Part shown: positions 34,999 through 45,180 of the stretch, in pieces
How the letters are laid out: each line of letters starts with the position of its first letter
How positions within the stretch are numbered: position 1 is the first letter of the stretch
Source: Theropithecus gelada
Taxonomy: Eukaryota; Chordata; Mammalia; Primates; Cercopithecidae
Length of the DNA: 64,000 bases
NCBI RefSeq assembly: GCF_003255815.1
Contig: NC_037673.1
Coordinates: 157,427,732-157,491,731 of the forward strand
Direction: 5' to 3'
Notes under the pieces: model-generated
Seen by the model: only the letters and a program-made list of their open reading frames with translations
What the model was told of the DNA's origin: nothing
The model's database searches: none
Program-made: the position numbers and the translations under genes

Positions 34999-35293
34999 AC
35001 TTTTTTTTTTTTTTTTTTTTAAAGACAGGATCTCACTCTGTCACCCAGGCTGGAGTGATCTCGGCTCACTGCAACCTCTGCCTCCTGGATTCAAGCGATT
35101 CTCCTCTCTCAGCCTCCTCAGTAGCTGGGATAACAGGTGCCCGCTACCATGCCCACCTAATTTTTGTATTTTTAGCAGAGACAGGGTTTCACCATGTTGT
35201 TCAGGCTGGTCTTGAACTCCTGACCTCAGGTGATCCACGTGCCTCAGCCTCCCAAAGTGCTGGGATCCCAGGTGTGAGCCACCACGCCCGACC
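34999..35293 (-). mobile_element. Alu (AluS-like)
   Basis: Antisense Alu starting with about 22 T and ending CACCACGCCCGACC; about 12 bases are missing between GGAGTG and ATCTCGGCTCAC. Target-site duplication is not clear (TGACTT on both sides). It lies 38 bp outside the left arm of the inverted duplication. Confidence 0.88.
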
Positions 35294-35330
35294 CCCTGAC
35301 TTATTTTCTAGTACCATCACACCTTCTGGA

Positions 35331-35597
35331 GATTTGCCCCATATAAGACAAAAGACAGGCAGGAATAGATTAGTGGCTTTCACATGATGTTCTCTGGAGC
35401 TGTAGGGTTTGGAAGAGATGATTTAGAGCCACCATGGTGGGCAAAGAGGCAAAACATTCATTCATCCCACACACTCACCCCTACATCTCGCACACCTTTG
35501 CACATACATATACTTGCATGTATACCCAGACACAGTACATGCTCTCCTGTTCTTTCTCAGAGCTTTCATCTGTGTTCTATACCAGCATACTGCAAAA
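35331..35597 (+). repeat. Left arm of an inverted duplication
   Basis: About 267 bp, from TTGCCCCATATAAGACAAAAG to AGCATACTGCAAAAG, repeated in reverse complement at 36560-36835. By eye the arms agree at roughly 85%, with the best stretch around GATGATTTAGAG...CACCATGGTGGGCAAAGAGGC. No known repeat family recognised in the arm. Open frames over it are not supported as genes. Confidence 0.85.
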
Positions 35598-35724
35598 GAC
35601 GCACAGCGCTGAATTATTTGCATTCCCTTAGCCTGCCATCTGTGTAGAGTGGACTCTTCACTTCCTAGAACAGCCCTACTGTAACCATAGAAACAGGGAG
35701 TAGGATGGGTGTGGCTCCCCTCCT

Positions 35725-36010
35725 CCATGCTCCCACTGAGGTAGGAACTTTATAACAACTCTTGAGTTATGGTATATCCCTAGTCTACACATAAGGAAAC
35801 TAAGGCTCAGAAATTTGCCCAAGTCACACAATTAGTGCAGCTATGGAATCCAAGTCTATGTGACCGCCTTATCATGTCTGGATTTGGGGATGTATGTGCT
35901 GAAAAGTACACAAGGCTGAGAATCAGGAAGCCTGGGCTCTAGCCCTTGTTTTCCTGTACTTTATTAATTTTAGCCAAGTTTCTTATTTGGGGTCTGTTTT
36001 CTACTGAAGA
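35725..36010. mobile_element. Two MIRs in the spacer of the inverted duplication
   Basis: Antisense MIR at about 35725-35885 (CACATAAGGAAACTAAGGCTCAGAAATTTGCCCAAGTCACACAATTAG) and sense MIR at about 35895-36010 (CTGAGAATCAGGAAGCCTGGGCTCTAGCC, TTAGCCAAGTTTC). They lie back to back and are different parts of the element. Confidence 0.65.
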
Positions 36011-36179
36011 CTTTGGACCAAATGCTCTCTGAATTGAAGGCAAAAGACTTTTTTTTTTTTTTGTAGATAGCTTCCCAGGGAAAGGGCCCATAGCTCTAAC
36101 AGATTTATTGGGGTCCATGGGCTCCCCAGTGTTAAGCACCCATTTAATAGTGCTAAGCAATGAAATCACAACTGTCAAT

Positions 36180-36400
36180 ACTTGTGAGTACTAATTGTGT
36201 TCAGCACTGTCCTAAGTGTCACGCATATTTAACTTCTTTAATTCTCATGACTCTAGGAGGTAAGCACTCCTTTATCTCCATTTTAGTGACAAGGAAAAGA
36301 GAGGTTAAGAAGCTTTCCTAAGGGGACAGAGTAAGTCATAGATGCCAGATTTAAATCCAGGCAGTTGGGCTATAGAGCCCACATTTTAACCATGACGTTT
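36180..36400 (-). mobile_element. MIR
   Basis: Clear antisense MIR: CAGCACTGTCCTAAGTGTCACGCATATTTAACTTC, CTAGGAGGTAAGCACTCC, CCATTTTAGTGACAAGGAAAAGAGAGG, CCAGGCAGTTGGGCTATAGAGCCC, ATTTTAACCATGACG. Confidence 0.88.
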
Positions 36401-36559
36401 CTGGTACTCTGTAATAACCTGAGGAAGACAAGCTTCCTCTGATTACGACTGAGGCTCAAGGGGCTGGCATAGTTAAGAAAGTATCTAGTTCAGTGGCTTC
36501 TAAGCCTTATCACATTCCTTTGGACTCTATTCTCTTTCCATCTACGGTGTCATGTGTTG

Positions 36560-36835
36560 TTTGCAGCATGCCGTTATAGAACGCAGATGAAAGCTTCTCT
36601 GAAAAGAGAGATCAGGAGAGCATGTGCTGTGTTCTGAGTATACGTGCAAGTGTGTGTGTGTGCAAAGGTGTGTAAGATGTAGGGGTGAGTGGGGGGGGAT
36701 GAGTGTCTCAGCATTTTGCCTCTTTGCCCACCATGGTGACTCTAAATCATCTCTTCTACCTTACACCTCCAGAGAACATCATGTGAAAGCCACTTATCTC
36801 CTCCTGCCTGTCCTTTTGTCTTATAAGGGGCAAAG
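36560..36835 (-). repeat. Right arm of an inverted duplication
   Basis: Reverse-complement counterpart of 35331-35597. Differences include TG expansion (GCAAGTGTGTGTGTGTGCAAAGG where the left arm reads TACATATACTTGCATG in the other direction) and a G8 run (GAGTGGGGGGGGATGAG) at about 36690-36697. The similarity stops abruptly at both ends. Confidence 0.85.
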
Positions 36836-36923
36836 GAGGCACAGAGAACAGGTGGCAGGAGACACACAGCACATCAGAGGTGGAGCTGGGTTGTGGGACC
36901 CATGCTCCTGACTCTAGCGCACC

Positions 36924-36925
<2 letters not shown>

Positions 36926-36955
<30 letters not shown>
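36926..36955. repeat. (TG)15 microsatellite
   Basis: A perfect GT run of about 30 bases ending TGATCTC. Pure and long enough to be length-variable. Confidence 0.95.
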
Positions 36956-36956
<1 letters not shown>

Positions 36957-37779
36957 TCTCATTACTGTAACCAGGCCACCACCCGTTCATTTGGGAGGGA
37001 CTGTTATCAGACAAGGACACAGTTACGTGTCTTCCAAGCCTTTCCCTGGGCTACCTGGATGTTTAAACACCTCTAACCATAAACAGGCTGGGAACAGACA
37101 CCAGAAGGCTTTCTAGGATGGGGCAAATGGAACAAAAGCTTTGGGGTGGTTTGGCAATGTCAGGAACCACAATATCCTGTCAATGTCAATGGCAGAAAAA
37201 TATTTAGCTACAAGTAGTGGGATTAGGATGGCAGTGAGAGCATTGATCACCTAGAAGATCTTTACAATCCACAAGTCAAATCACAGCATTTGTGTGCTTT
37301 GATTAGGCCAGCTTGGATGGAGAAGGAAGACAGCAGCTTTCACTCTGCGGGCCCCCAGATTCAGGTGAGACATATTCTTGCAGACAGAACATGTCTGGGG
37401 ATGTCAGACCTATTTACAAGCCACAACTCTGCTGGCCTTCCTGCCATCTACCCTCCCTTCCAGGTTTGCTGTCATGGTCCTTTGCTGCCTCAGCAGTTGT
37501 CAGCTGCATCTGGCTGAGTGTTCCAAAGAATAAGCTTTCGGGAAGCTGTGACCTGATTTAAGCAGGGAGTGGAACACTGTGGAGCAGGGTGAGGACCAGC
37601 AGCCACAGCACTTCCAGGCAAGTCCCTGAGATGCTAAAGGGCTGCTCAAAGTTTTTCTGCACAGCCAGCTGAGGAACACCCTCACAGGACCACAGTGAGG
37701 AAGGAGAGCTCCATGTTCTCATCCTGTCTGCTCTCCCTACTCTCCCTTTTCACACTCAGGGCCCTAATAGGGATGCAGA
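36956..37779. other. Unassigned sequence
   Basis: Fairly GC-rich around 37310-37690, with overlapping open frames of 60-82 codons on both strands and no supporting homology or splice pattern. Repeat-poor, so one of the better places for host regulatory sequence, but nothing specific was seen. Confidence 0.4.
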
Positions 37780-38160
37780 TGATCAACTATTCATTGTCAG
37801 TGAGCACCTATGGGGTACCCGGCACTATGTTAGGTGCTAAGTGAAAGTGGAGATAGAACAGGTCCCCATGAAGCCTTCAGCATAAAGGGGGAGGCAAACT
37901 TAGACCAAATGAGTATACTGGTTATAATTAGAAGTGGTAATAAACTACATCAAAAAGTGGTAATAAACTACTGAACTAGAAGAACACATAACCTGGGGGC
38001 TTGATTGAGTCTATGAGCATGGGCAGAGAAGGCTTCCGTGTGGCAGTCATAGAATTGATCTGAGCTCTGAGGGGTTGATGAAATAAGCAGCAGGAGAGGT
38101 AGGAAGAGCATCTGAATGGAGAGAACAGCAAGTATAAAAGCCTTGAGGCTAGGTAGACCA
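37780..38160 (+). repeat. Ancient interspersed repeat (L1M-like) with a short tandem duplication
   Basis: GTCAGTGAGCACCTATGGGGTACCCGGCACTATGTTAGGTGCTAAG opens it, and GAGAGAACAGCAAGTATAAAAGCCTTGAGGC near the end is the usual closing block. Inside, AAGTGGTAATAAACTAC occurs at 37932-37948 and 37955-37971 (23-bp period). Confidence 0.5.
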
Positions 38161-38178
38161 CTTCATGATATTCACCAT

Positions 38179-39261
38179 TGTCAGGAGAACCCGCTCCCGA
38201 TAGTTACGTGGGTTCTTTTCTATTTCCTAGGTGTCTCAGCCGGTTTGAGAATTAAAGGGAAAGAGCACAAGAGGGAGAAATTTAAAGCTAGGTGTCAGGG
38301 GGAGATATCACAAGTCGGCAAGATCTGTGATGTTCCCTGAACCATAAAACCAAAACCAGCAAATTTTTATCAGGAATTTTCAAAAGGGGAGGGAGTGCAC
38401 GAATAGGGTGTGGGTCACAGAGATCACATACTTCACAAGGTAATAAAATATCACAAAGCAAGTGGAGGCAGGGTGAGATCACAGGACGACCAGATGGGGG
38501 GAAATTAAAATTGCTAATGAAGTTTCGGGCATGCATTGTCATTGATAACATCTTATCAGGAAACAGGGTTTGAGAGCAGACCCTGTCTGACCAAAATTTA
38601 TTAGGCAGGAATTTTCCTCGTCCTAATAAGCCTGGGAGCGCTACAGGAGACCGGGGCTTATTTCATCCCTTCAGCTTTGACCATAAAAGATGGCACGCCT
38701 TAAAGGGGCTATCTATAAACCTACCTGCAGGGTGCATTCTCTTTCTCAGGGATGCTCCTTACTGAGAAAAATAATTCAGCAATATTTCTCCTATTTGTTT
38801 TTGAAAGAGGAGAAATATGGCTCTGTTCCGTCCGGCTCCCCAGTGGCCAGAAGTCTTATCTCTGGTGTTCCCTAAACATCACTGTTATCCTGTTCTTTTT
38901 TCAAGATGCCCAGATTTCATATTGTTCAAACACACATGCTCTATAAACAATTTGTGCAGTTGACACAATCATCACAGGGTCCTGAGGCGACATTCATCCT
39001 CCTCATCTTACGAAGATGATGATGGGATTAAGAGATTAAAGACGGGCATAGGAAATCACAAGGATATTGATTGGGGAAGTGATAAGTGTCCATGAAATCT
39101 TCACAATTTATGTTCAGAGACTGCAGTAAAGACAGGCATGAGAAATTATAAAAGTATTAATTTGGGGAACTAATAAATGCCCATGAAATCTTCACAATTT
39201 ATGTTTCTCTGCCACGGCTTCAGCTGGTCCCTCCGATAGGGGTCCCTGACTTCCCACAACA
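38179..39261 (-). mobile_element. Solo LTR, betaretroviral (HERV-K/HML-like), possibly LTR13-type
   Basis: On the minus strand it runs TGTTGTGGGAAGTCAGGGACC to GCGGGTTCTCCTGACA, 1083 bp with TG...CA ends. Landmarks on that strand: GTGAAGATTTCATGG twice (an approximately 88-bp tandem repeat), GCACAAATTGTTTATAGAGC, GGAGCCGGACGGAACAGAGCC, CAATGACAATGCATGCCCG, and a degenerate polyadenylation region CTGATAAAAATTTGC. No internal coding sequence remains: the provirus was lost by LTR-LTR recombination. The length and 6-bp duplication support the class; the subfamily name is from memory. Confidence 0.82.
39032..39206 (-). repeat. Tandem duplication inside the solo LTR
   Basis: Two units of about 85-88 bp, 39032-39115 and 39125-39206, both ending CCATGAAATCTTCACAATTTATGTT on the plus strand. 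I recall both units in the family consensus, so they probably predate this insertion. Confidence 0.75.
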
Positions 39262-39364
39262 TACCATGAAATACCCGTGTGACACATCATACACATACAT
39301 GCACACACACATAAATCCTACTTACTTAGCACTTTCCATACTACATACTTCACATTTTCTCATT

Positions 39365-40080
39365 TCCCTTTCCTTAGGATGTTGGAGAGGCAGACACAAA
39401 TGATGGAACAGTTAAGTGAAGAGAGATTAGGTTGGAGAATAATAGGGACAAAAGGGAGGTCCATAACATCCCGGAAGGTCCACCAGCCAAGGGAAATTTA
39501 TGGAGTAGGTAAACCTCGCTCAGAGGAAGATTTCCTAGGCAAAGGGAGAGAGGCATAAGATGACCATCTTAGGCCATGAGGCAAAACGTAAGTGATAGCT
39601 TAGAGGTAGAAAATGACCTAGTACCTGTATAGGCAGCTACCAGCATTTTGGTGTTTCTATGAAGCACACTACAAAGCAGGGAGTGGAAGATTAGGCAGGA
39701 AACCCTTGCATGACATCCCTGTACACATTTATTCTGTCCATGAATATTTATTGGGCATCTGCTTTGTACTAGGCCCTAAGGCTATGATACTGTGCAAAAT
39801 CAGACTTGGCCCATAGTCTTGGAACCAGGACTCACACAAAGCAAGGACTCAATCCAGTGGGAAGGACAACCCAATAATCAAACAAATGGGATTTGGGGAG
39901 ATGACTGGGAGGAGTAGCTAGCAGCCAACCTTTGTAGACCCTATTAAGAATGTTGGTACTCATTTTCATAGCAGTGAGAAGCTCTTAGAGGATTTTAAGC
40001 AGAGTTTTAAACATGTTCACATTTGCATTTTGGAAAGATGATTCTGGTTGCTGTGGAAGGAGGATATCTATTCTCTGATT
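39365..40080. repeat. Ancient interspersed repeats (L1M-like)
   Basis: Several blocks of the same ancient class: ATGAATATTTATTGGGCATCTGCTTTGTACTAGGCCC at about 39730 and AGAGGATTTTAAGCAGAGTTTTAAACATGTTCAC...GATTCTGGTTGCTGTGG at about 39985-40060, sense. The part before 39700 is weaker. 40081-40575 holds nothing recognised. Confidence 0.45.
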
Positions 40081-40579
40081 AGACACCCAGCCCCTCTCTG
40101 CTGACTGATCTCTGTCATGTCAATGGAAGGGAACCAGGGAATCCACTCTACAGTGGCATCTACCCATGCAGAAATCCCAGTAGCTTCCACTAGCTCTCTT
40201 TACAATTGCAGCCATCTTGGGTCGCTAACCACGGTGCCTTCCTGACTGCCTCTGAGGCCGACTGCGATGTCTTGGCAACAATTCTATTAATATCAGAGCT
40301 AGGAATGAGCCGATGGAAAGCTGCTCATCCATGTAATGAGGTTTCAGTTATATTTTAGAAATGTGTCAGATAATTTGGTAAGAGACAGCAAAGTTTTTCC
40401 ATTTGTCAAGAAACAGGGGAGGTGGAACTCAAGTTCCTGGGCTTTAGCTGCAATGTGAAAATTGTCCTCTGTACCTGAGATGCTCAAAGCAAAATAAGCA
40501 AATGTGAAGGGACAGTGGCAGTGAGAGGGGCTCAGGACACCTGTGGGTGACAATGGCAGGGAGAGTGGACACTGAATAC

Positions 40580-40715
40580 TGGTCAAGCACTTACAGTAGA
40601 TCGAACATCTCTGACCTCATGACAGCCCTACGGGGTGGGTAGAAGCTGCTCAAAGAAGAATTTGAATCCATATCTTTCTAACTCCAAAGTTGATTTTGCC
40701 ATTACTCTGACATTT
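40580..40715 (-). mobile_element. MIR fragment
   Basis: TCAAGCACTTACAGTAGATCG, ACCTCATGACAGCCCTACGGGGTGGGTAGAAGC and GAATTTGAATCCATATC follow antisense MIR order. Confidence 0.55.
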
Positions 40716-40848
40716 TGCTCGATTGCTGGATAAAAAAGGGCTTAATAGGTGCATGTTTTGGTGTAGAGTGAAACTTATTTTATATAAGGAAGAAATGGGC
40801 TCAAAGCTATTAAATAAGAGCATCTTTCCCACCAAGCTTAGAAGAATC

Positions 40849-41206
40849 TCAGTATTGCATTTCTTTTTTTTTTTTCTTTTTTCTTTTTTTTTTGAGATGG
40901 AGTCTCGCTCTGCCGCCCAGGCTGGAGTGCAGTGGCCGGATCTTAGCTCACTGCAAGCTCCGCCTCCCGGGTTCACGCCATTCTCCTGCCTCAGCCTCCC
41001 GAGTAGCTGGGACTACAGGCGCCCACCACCGCGCCCGGCTAGTTTTTTTTTTTTTTTTTTTTTGTATTTTTTAGTAGAGACGGGGTTTCACCTTGTTAGC
41101 CAGGATGGTCTCGATCTCCTGACCTCGTGATCCGCCCGTCTCGGCCTCCCAAAGTGCTGGGATTACAGGCTTGAGCCACCGCGCCCGGCCTCAGTATTGC
41201 ATTTCT
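40849..41206. repeat. Target-site duplication of the young Alu at 40865
   Basis: TCAGTATTGCATTTCT at 40849-40864 and 41191-41206, 16 of 16 identical. Confidence 0.95.
40865..41190 (-). mobile_element. AluY, Old World monkey (AluY-R type) copy
   Basis: Antisense full-length Alu with an interrupted poly(T) (T9C T6 style), GGCCGGATC, CGCCCGGCTAGTTTTT, CGTCTCGGCC and GGCTTGAGCC. The middle linker is an unusually long T21 run at about 41043-41063. Perfect target-site duplication and intact CpGs indicate a recent insertion in the monkey lineage. Confidence 0.94.
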
Positions 41207-41365
41207 ATGTTCTCAGCATTCATGAGCTCTGACATGGTCATTCTGGGCAGTGCTCTCAAGCATGGGACATGCAAGGATCTTTGAAGAAGCACATGGAACT
41301 TACGTTGAGAACTGAATAGCATAGTAACAAATGGGTCCTGTTTAACTACTTTAATGTTCCCAACT

Positions 41366-41690
41366 ACATAAGTCAGTGTTTTGCAACATCACTTGCCCTT
41401 TGCAATCACCTGGGGAACTTTCACAAACTCCTAGGCTCAAGCCACACCTCAGAGATGCTGATTATTTAGTCCCCTGCAGTGCTGCTCACACTTTAATGTC
41501 ATGCAAACCTTTTGGAGAGCTTGGCAAAATGCAGATTCTGACTCTAAAAACCTTGGTGGGGCTTGAGATTCTGCATTTCTAACAAGCTTCCAGGTGATGT
41601 CAATGCCGGTCAGGGGACCTCACTTTGAACAGCTGGAGTCTAGGGCGTAGCCAAGGTTGAGAACCACAGTTTTAAGGATACAGTCTCAGT
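41366..41690 (+). mobile_element. MER5-type (hAT) DNA transposon copies
   Basis: 41366-41470 (AGTGTTTTGCAACATCACTTGC, CAATCACCTGGGGAAC) and 41480-41690 (CACACTTTAATGTCATGCAAACC, GAGATTCTGCATTTCTAACAAGCTTCCAGGTGATG, CCAAGGTTGAGAACCACAG) are MER5A-like. They look like two overlapping or nested copies. Confidence 0.78.
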
Positions 41691-41699
41691 TTGGTGCTA

Positions 41700-42230
41700 G
41701 TCTTTTTTCTCTCTTTTTAAAGGTTTAATAAATTATTATTAATTATAATGAGTTATACATGCAACACAAATCAAATAGTAAGCAGTGAACAAAGATAAGA
41801 CACCCCTTCCCCCACCTTCCCTGCTATGGTCCCAGATACTAGAAGCTCATTTCCTTGACAGGATAAAATATTGTCATTCTTCCAGAGGGATCCTTGCATA
41901 TACAACCATAAATGTACATGTGTATATAACCTTTGTACATTTATACACATGTACATGTGTATAAATGTACATTTATACAAACAGCAGCTATTCAGCATTT
42001 TGCTTTTTTTTTTTTACTTAATGTATCTTAAAGGTTGTTTCATAATTGTAAAGAACTGCCTCATTCTTTTTTATTGTGGTAAAATATACATAACTTTTAC
42101 CAGTTTAACCATTTTTAAGTGTACAGTTCAGTGGCATTAAACACATTCACAATATTGTACAACCATCACTACTATCCATCTCCAGAATGACTATCTTCCC
42201 GATCTGAAACTTTACACTCAAAAAACAGGG
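41700..42230 (-). mobile_element. L1M 3' region, antisense
   Basis: 42060-42230 is clear L1M antisense: TTATTGTGGTAAAATATACATAAC, CCATTTTTAAGTGTACAGTTCAGTGGCATTAAACACATTCAC, ATTGTACAACCATCACTACTATCCATCTCCAGAATG. 41700-42060 is weaker but fits. The perfect 38-bp palindrome at 41934 lies within it. Confidence 0.7.
41934..41971. repeat. Perfect 38-bp palindrome
   Basis: The half-site TGTACATTTATACACATGT is followed directly by its reverse complement, no spacer and no mismatch. A partial copy (ATAAATGTACATGTGTATA) lies at 41910-41928. The internal GTAC repeats every 16 bp. Confidence 0.95.
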
Positions 42231-42929
42231 CTAGTTTATATTCAACTCTCCTTTTACAGGTCTTGGAACCAGAGCTTTCGGCCATGTCTGGCTAGAGTTT
42301 ACACATGTTGCTCTGTGTTTAATTTTATAGTCATTCTGTTTGTGATAAGATACACTCATTGTCCCTTTAAAGTAGTCTTCCTTTTAAACAAACCTAAGTT
42401 CCATTGAAATGACAATGTCTTATAAGTATCAGTGAAGACTGCACCTGGCTGTGCCACAAGATGTGAAAGTTGAACATGAAGGACTCGAGCACGGGACATT
42501 CCCTTGGCTCCCTGCTGTGCGCCCAAATGACCTTTACCTTCACTCATGGGAGAGCAAAGATGGCTTCCCTTTTGGGCCTCGTGTCTTATACCCACAAGTA
42601 GCCTTTTCTAAGTGCTAGAGTTGTTTTCAGACCACAAAGCAGTTCCTCTTTTCTCATCCTTAACAGAATGGCAAACAAGAATTAAGGCCTAGGCCTCTTA
42701 CAGGATTTTGTGTTCTCTGATAGAGATGGGGAACACGACCCCAGGCATTTAACGGTAGGTGACATTAAGGAATGTCCCTTCTAGAAAATGACATCTTTTC
42801 ATGTGGGTGGGTGTCTGGCTTGAGAAAAGTCAGAGAAGGATCAGCATCTGTCTCATATGAAAAGCTTCATAGCAGACCTTAGCTGAAGGGAAGAGGTAGA
42901 TTCACTGTGTAGACCAGACAAAGGGCTCA
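42231..42929. other. Unassigned sequence
   Basis: No repeat or gene recognised. Confidence 0.4.
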
Positions 42930-43150
42930 GAATTGAGAGTCCACAGACCTGGCACTGAGGTCTGAGATTACCACCAACTCGTTGTGTGTCTTTAGCAAGT
43001 CAGTTTTACCTCTCCAAGCACCGGTTTTCTTCATGTGCAAAATGCAGAGGTGAAGATATTGTAAAGATTAAAGGTAGTAATATATGGAGGTGTTTAGCAC
43101 TGGACCTGGCATGTTGTTAGTGCTCAGTAAACAGAAATATTATAGTTTCA
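42930..43150 (+). mobile_element. MIR
   Basis: AATTGAGAGTCCACAGACCTGGCACTGAGG, TCGTTGTGTGTCTTTAGCAAGTCAG, GTGCAAAATGCAGAGGTGAAG and CCTGGCATGTTGTTAGTGCTCAGTAAAC follow the whole sense MIR. Confidence 0.8.
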
Positions 43151-44019
43151 GACGATTCACTGAAAAGGAAGTAAAGAATGGAGGAGGATGTGGGCAAAAA
43201 GGCAGGTCCGATGCCACCTGGCCAAATTTTCACCTGTGACTACCCAGACTAAGTAGGCAGAGAAACACTGAGATGTCGATAGAAGGCAATGTGTCTACAA
43301 AGAATTCCAATAACCCAGTACTTAACCTTCTCCCTTATTTTTACTCCTAAGCAAACCAAACAAAAACCAATCTGAAAAACAAATCTGCAATAGACACACA
43401 CTTGTCTTAGAAGTTGACATACTGATTCAGTGAATATATCTTTGAGCAGCTCCTATGTACTTGGAAGCTGCTCTGGGTGTTGGGGACAGTGACACACAAG
43501 ATGGAGAAGATCCTTGCACTCTCGGGCTTACATCCTAATGGGACTCCTCCAAGCTCCTGATCAAAGGCCCATTCAACTGGCCCCACATATAGCCCCTGCT
43601 TTTTCTCTGAGGGTCCTGAAATGCAATAGTATCCACTGAGTTTTCTGCCCTGCAGATGAAGGAAATAGGATGGTTTTATTTTCAGAGGTAAGCACAAGTA
43701 TTTGTTTGGAAGACCTTTTAATTATTAGTAAAGAAAAAAGGTTTACACTCATCGATGAAGTGTCTTTCTGTGATGTGGAGAATAGACAGAGCAGAAGAGA
43801 AAATGAGCTGTGGCCAGGGCATGAGACAGAAGCTGTGCCTGCCATCGATTGGAAGGCTGGCAAGCAAGAAAGAGCAGGGCAGCTTGACAAGGCTTGAAAA
43901 TGCATCCCCAGTATTAGCTTCAAAAGGAGACTGTGCACATGAGAAACACTTGTGCATGATCTTGTGGTGGAAGAGGAAGAATTTAACATCAAATCATCCC
44001 CCAGTACATGACATTGGCC
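43151..44019. other. Mostly unassigned; one ancient repeat patch
   Basis: Only 43420-43545 is recognised (GAATATATCTTTGAGCAGCTCCTATG, TCTGGGTGTTGGGGACAGTGACACAC), from the ancient class at 5760. The minus-strand 166-codon open frame 43573-44073 overlaps a MIR and two other open frames and shows no protein family. Confidence 0.4.
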
Positions 44020-44190
44020 TGGAGAATGGATTCTGACATCTAAATAACTGGTTTCGAATTCCAGCTCTGCCATTTAATAGGCACTTAACCTTACCAACCT
44101 TAGTTTTCTAATCTGTAAATGATGATGACAGTATTTACCTCATTAGGTGGGAGGTTGTGAAAAGGTATACATACAGGAAGCAGCACAGTG
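44020..44190 (+). mobile_element. MIR
   Basis: GGTTTCGAATTCCAGCTCTGCCATTTAATAGGC, CTTAGTTTTCTAATCTGTAAATGATG and ACCTCATTAGGTGGGAGGTTGTG. 44191-44984 holds nothing else recognised. Confidence 0.78.
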
Positions 44191-44984
44191 CCCAGGACGC
44201 TGTGAAAGTGCATAAATGTGTGCAGAGCTGACCGAAATAAATGTAGTATTATGCAACTGTGGAAAATACATTTGTTCATGATCACACAGGCATTAAAGGG
44301 GATGATGTCCAAGCTTTAACTAGATTTTTCTGATTTTACACACCTTCCTGTTAACAGCCAGCTTGCATAAACACCACTTATGAGGAACAAACAGGATTTT
44401 CTTGACATACAGCCACAATGGGACCACCATTTTGTCTGTGTTTATAAATGACAGGCTATACATGCTAGTCTTCAAGCCAAGAAGCCAGTTACTTAAATTA
44501 TCTCATAGCACTGAAAATAGACTTTATGATCTGTGATCAAGTCCTACTTACTATTAAACCAGGCTGACCAGAGAACAAGAAAGGAAAGAGAAACTGGAAA
44601 AATGCAACAGGATTGGTGTTCAGAAGGATGGGGCTGAGGTGCTTTGGAGAGACTAACACTGACCTCATGTTTACCTATGGGGACATTCCCTTCATGAAAG
44701 GGTTGTCTGGGAAAACCAAGCTGAGTAGTTAAGCAGCTCAACCATGTCTGAATAAAATTAGGCAAAAGAAAAATAGGCTCCCCCAGCTAGGCCAGGGCTG
44801 CAAGGACTCAGGAAAACAAGTGAGGCAGGTTTGTCTCCATCCCTTGCCAGCAGAACAGGTTTTTCAAGGCTAATCTGTAATGTGTTATCAAACTACCTCT
44901 GTAAGCCCCATTCAGGCAATAGGAGTTTGGAGCACTTGAGCAGAGTTGAAGGGCATGTGTTTAATCACACAGGGTTGGGGTTAG

Positions 44985-45180
44985 GCCTTGGTGTTGCCAC
45001 CTTCAGCTGGGTACCTGTGGCCAACTTTGTGTGCTTCTTAAGTTTCAGTTTCCTCTTCCTTAAAATAATGAGGATAATACTGGAATCTACTTTAGAGTGT
45101 TGCTGTGTTAGAATTATATGAACTAATTAAACTTACACACAGTAAATACCCAATAAAAGGTATTAATTATTAACTGCTGT
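44985..45180 (+). mobile_element. MIR
   Basis: TTCTTAAGTTTCAGTTTCCTCTTCC, AAAATAATGAGGATAATACTGG, GTTGCTGTGTTAGAATTATATGAAC and ACACACAGTAAATACCCAATAAAAGG. 45181-46014 holds nothing clear. Confidence 0.75.

Larger units (their letters stand above)
38173..39267. repeat. 6-bp target-site duplication of the solo LTR
   Basis: CACCAT at 38173-38178 and TACCAT at 39262-39267 flank the LTR, five of six identical. Six bases is the duplication size of betaretrovirus-like (HERV-K/HML) elements. Confidence 0.65.

Noticed and set aside
36836..36925. Extension of the inverted duplication outward
   Set aside because: Outside 36835 the reverse complement no longer matches the sequence left of 35331 beyond chance.
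39270..39330. CACACA/ATACAT-rich stretch considered as a microsatellite or CRISPR-like array
   Set aside because: Irregular, with no constant repeat and spacer; CRISPR arrays do not occur in such genomes.
40723..41130. 135-codon open frame with serine- and proline-rich C-terminus
   Set aside because: The C-terminal half is Alu sequence, with F-runs from poly(T); no independent support for a gene.
43573..44073. 166-codon minus-strand open frame
   Set aside because: Overlaps a MIR and has no recognised domain, splice context or codon pattern.
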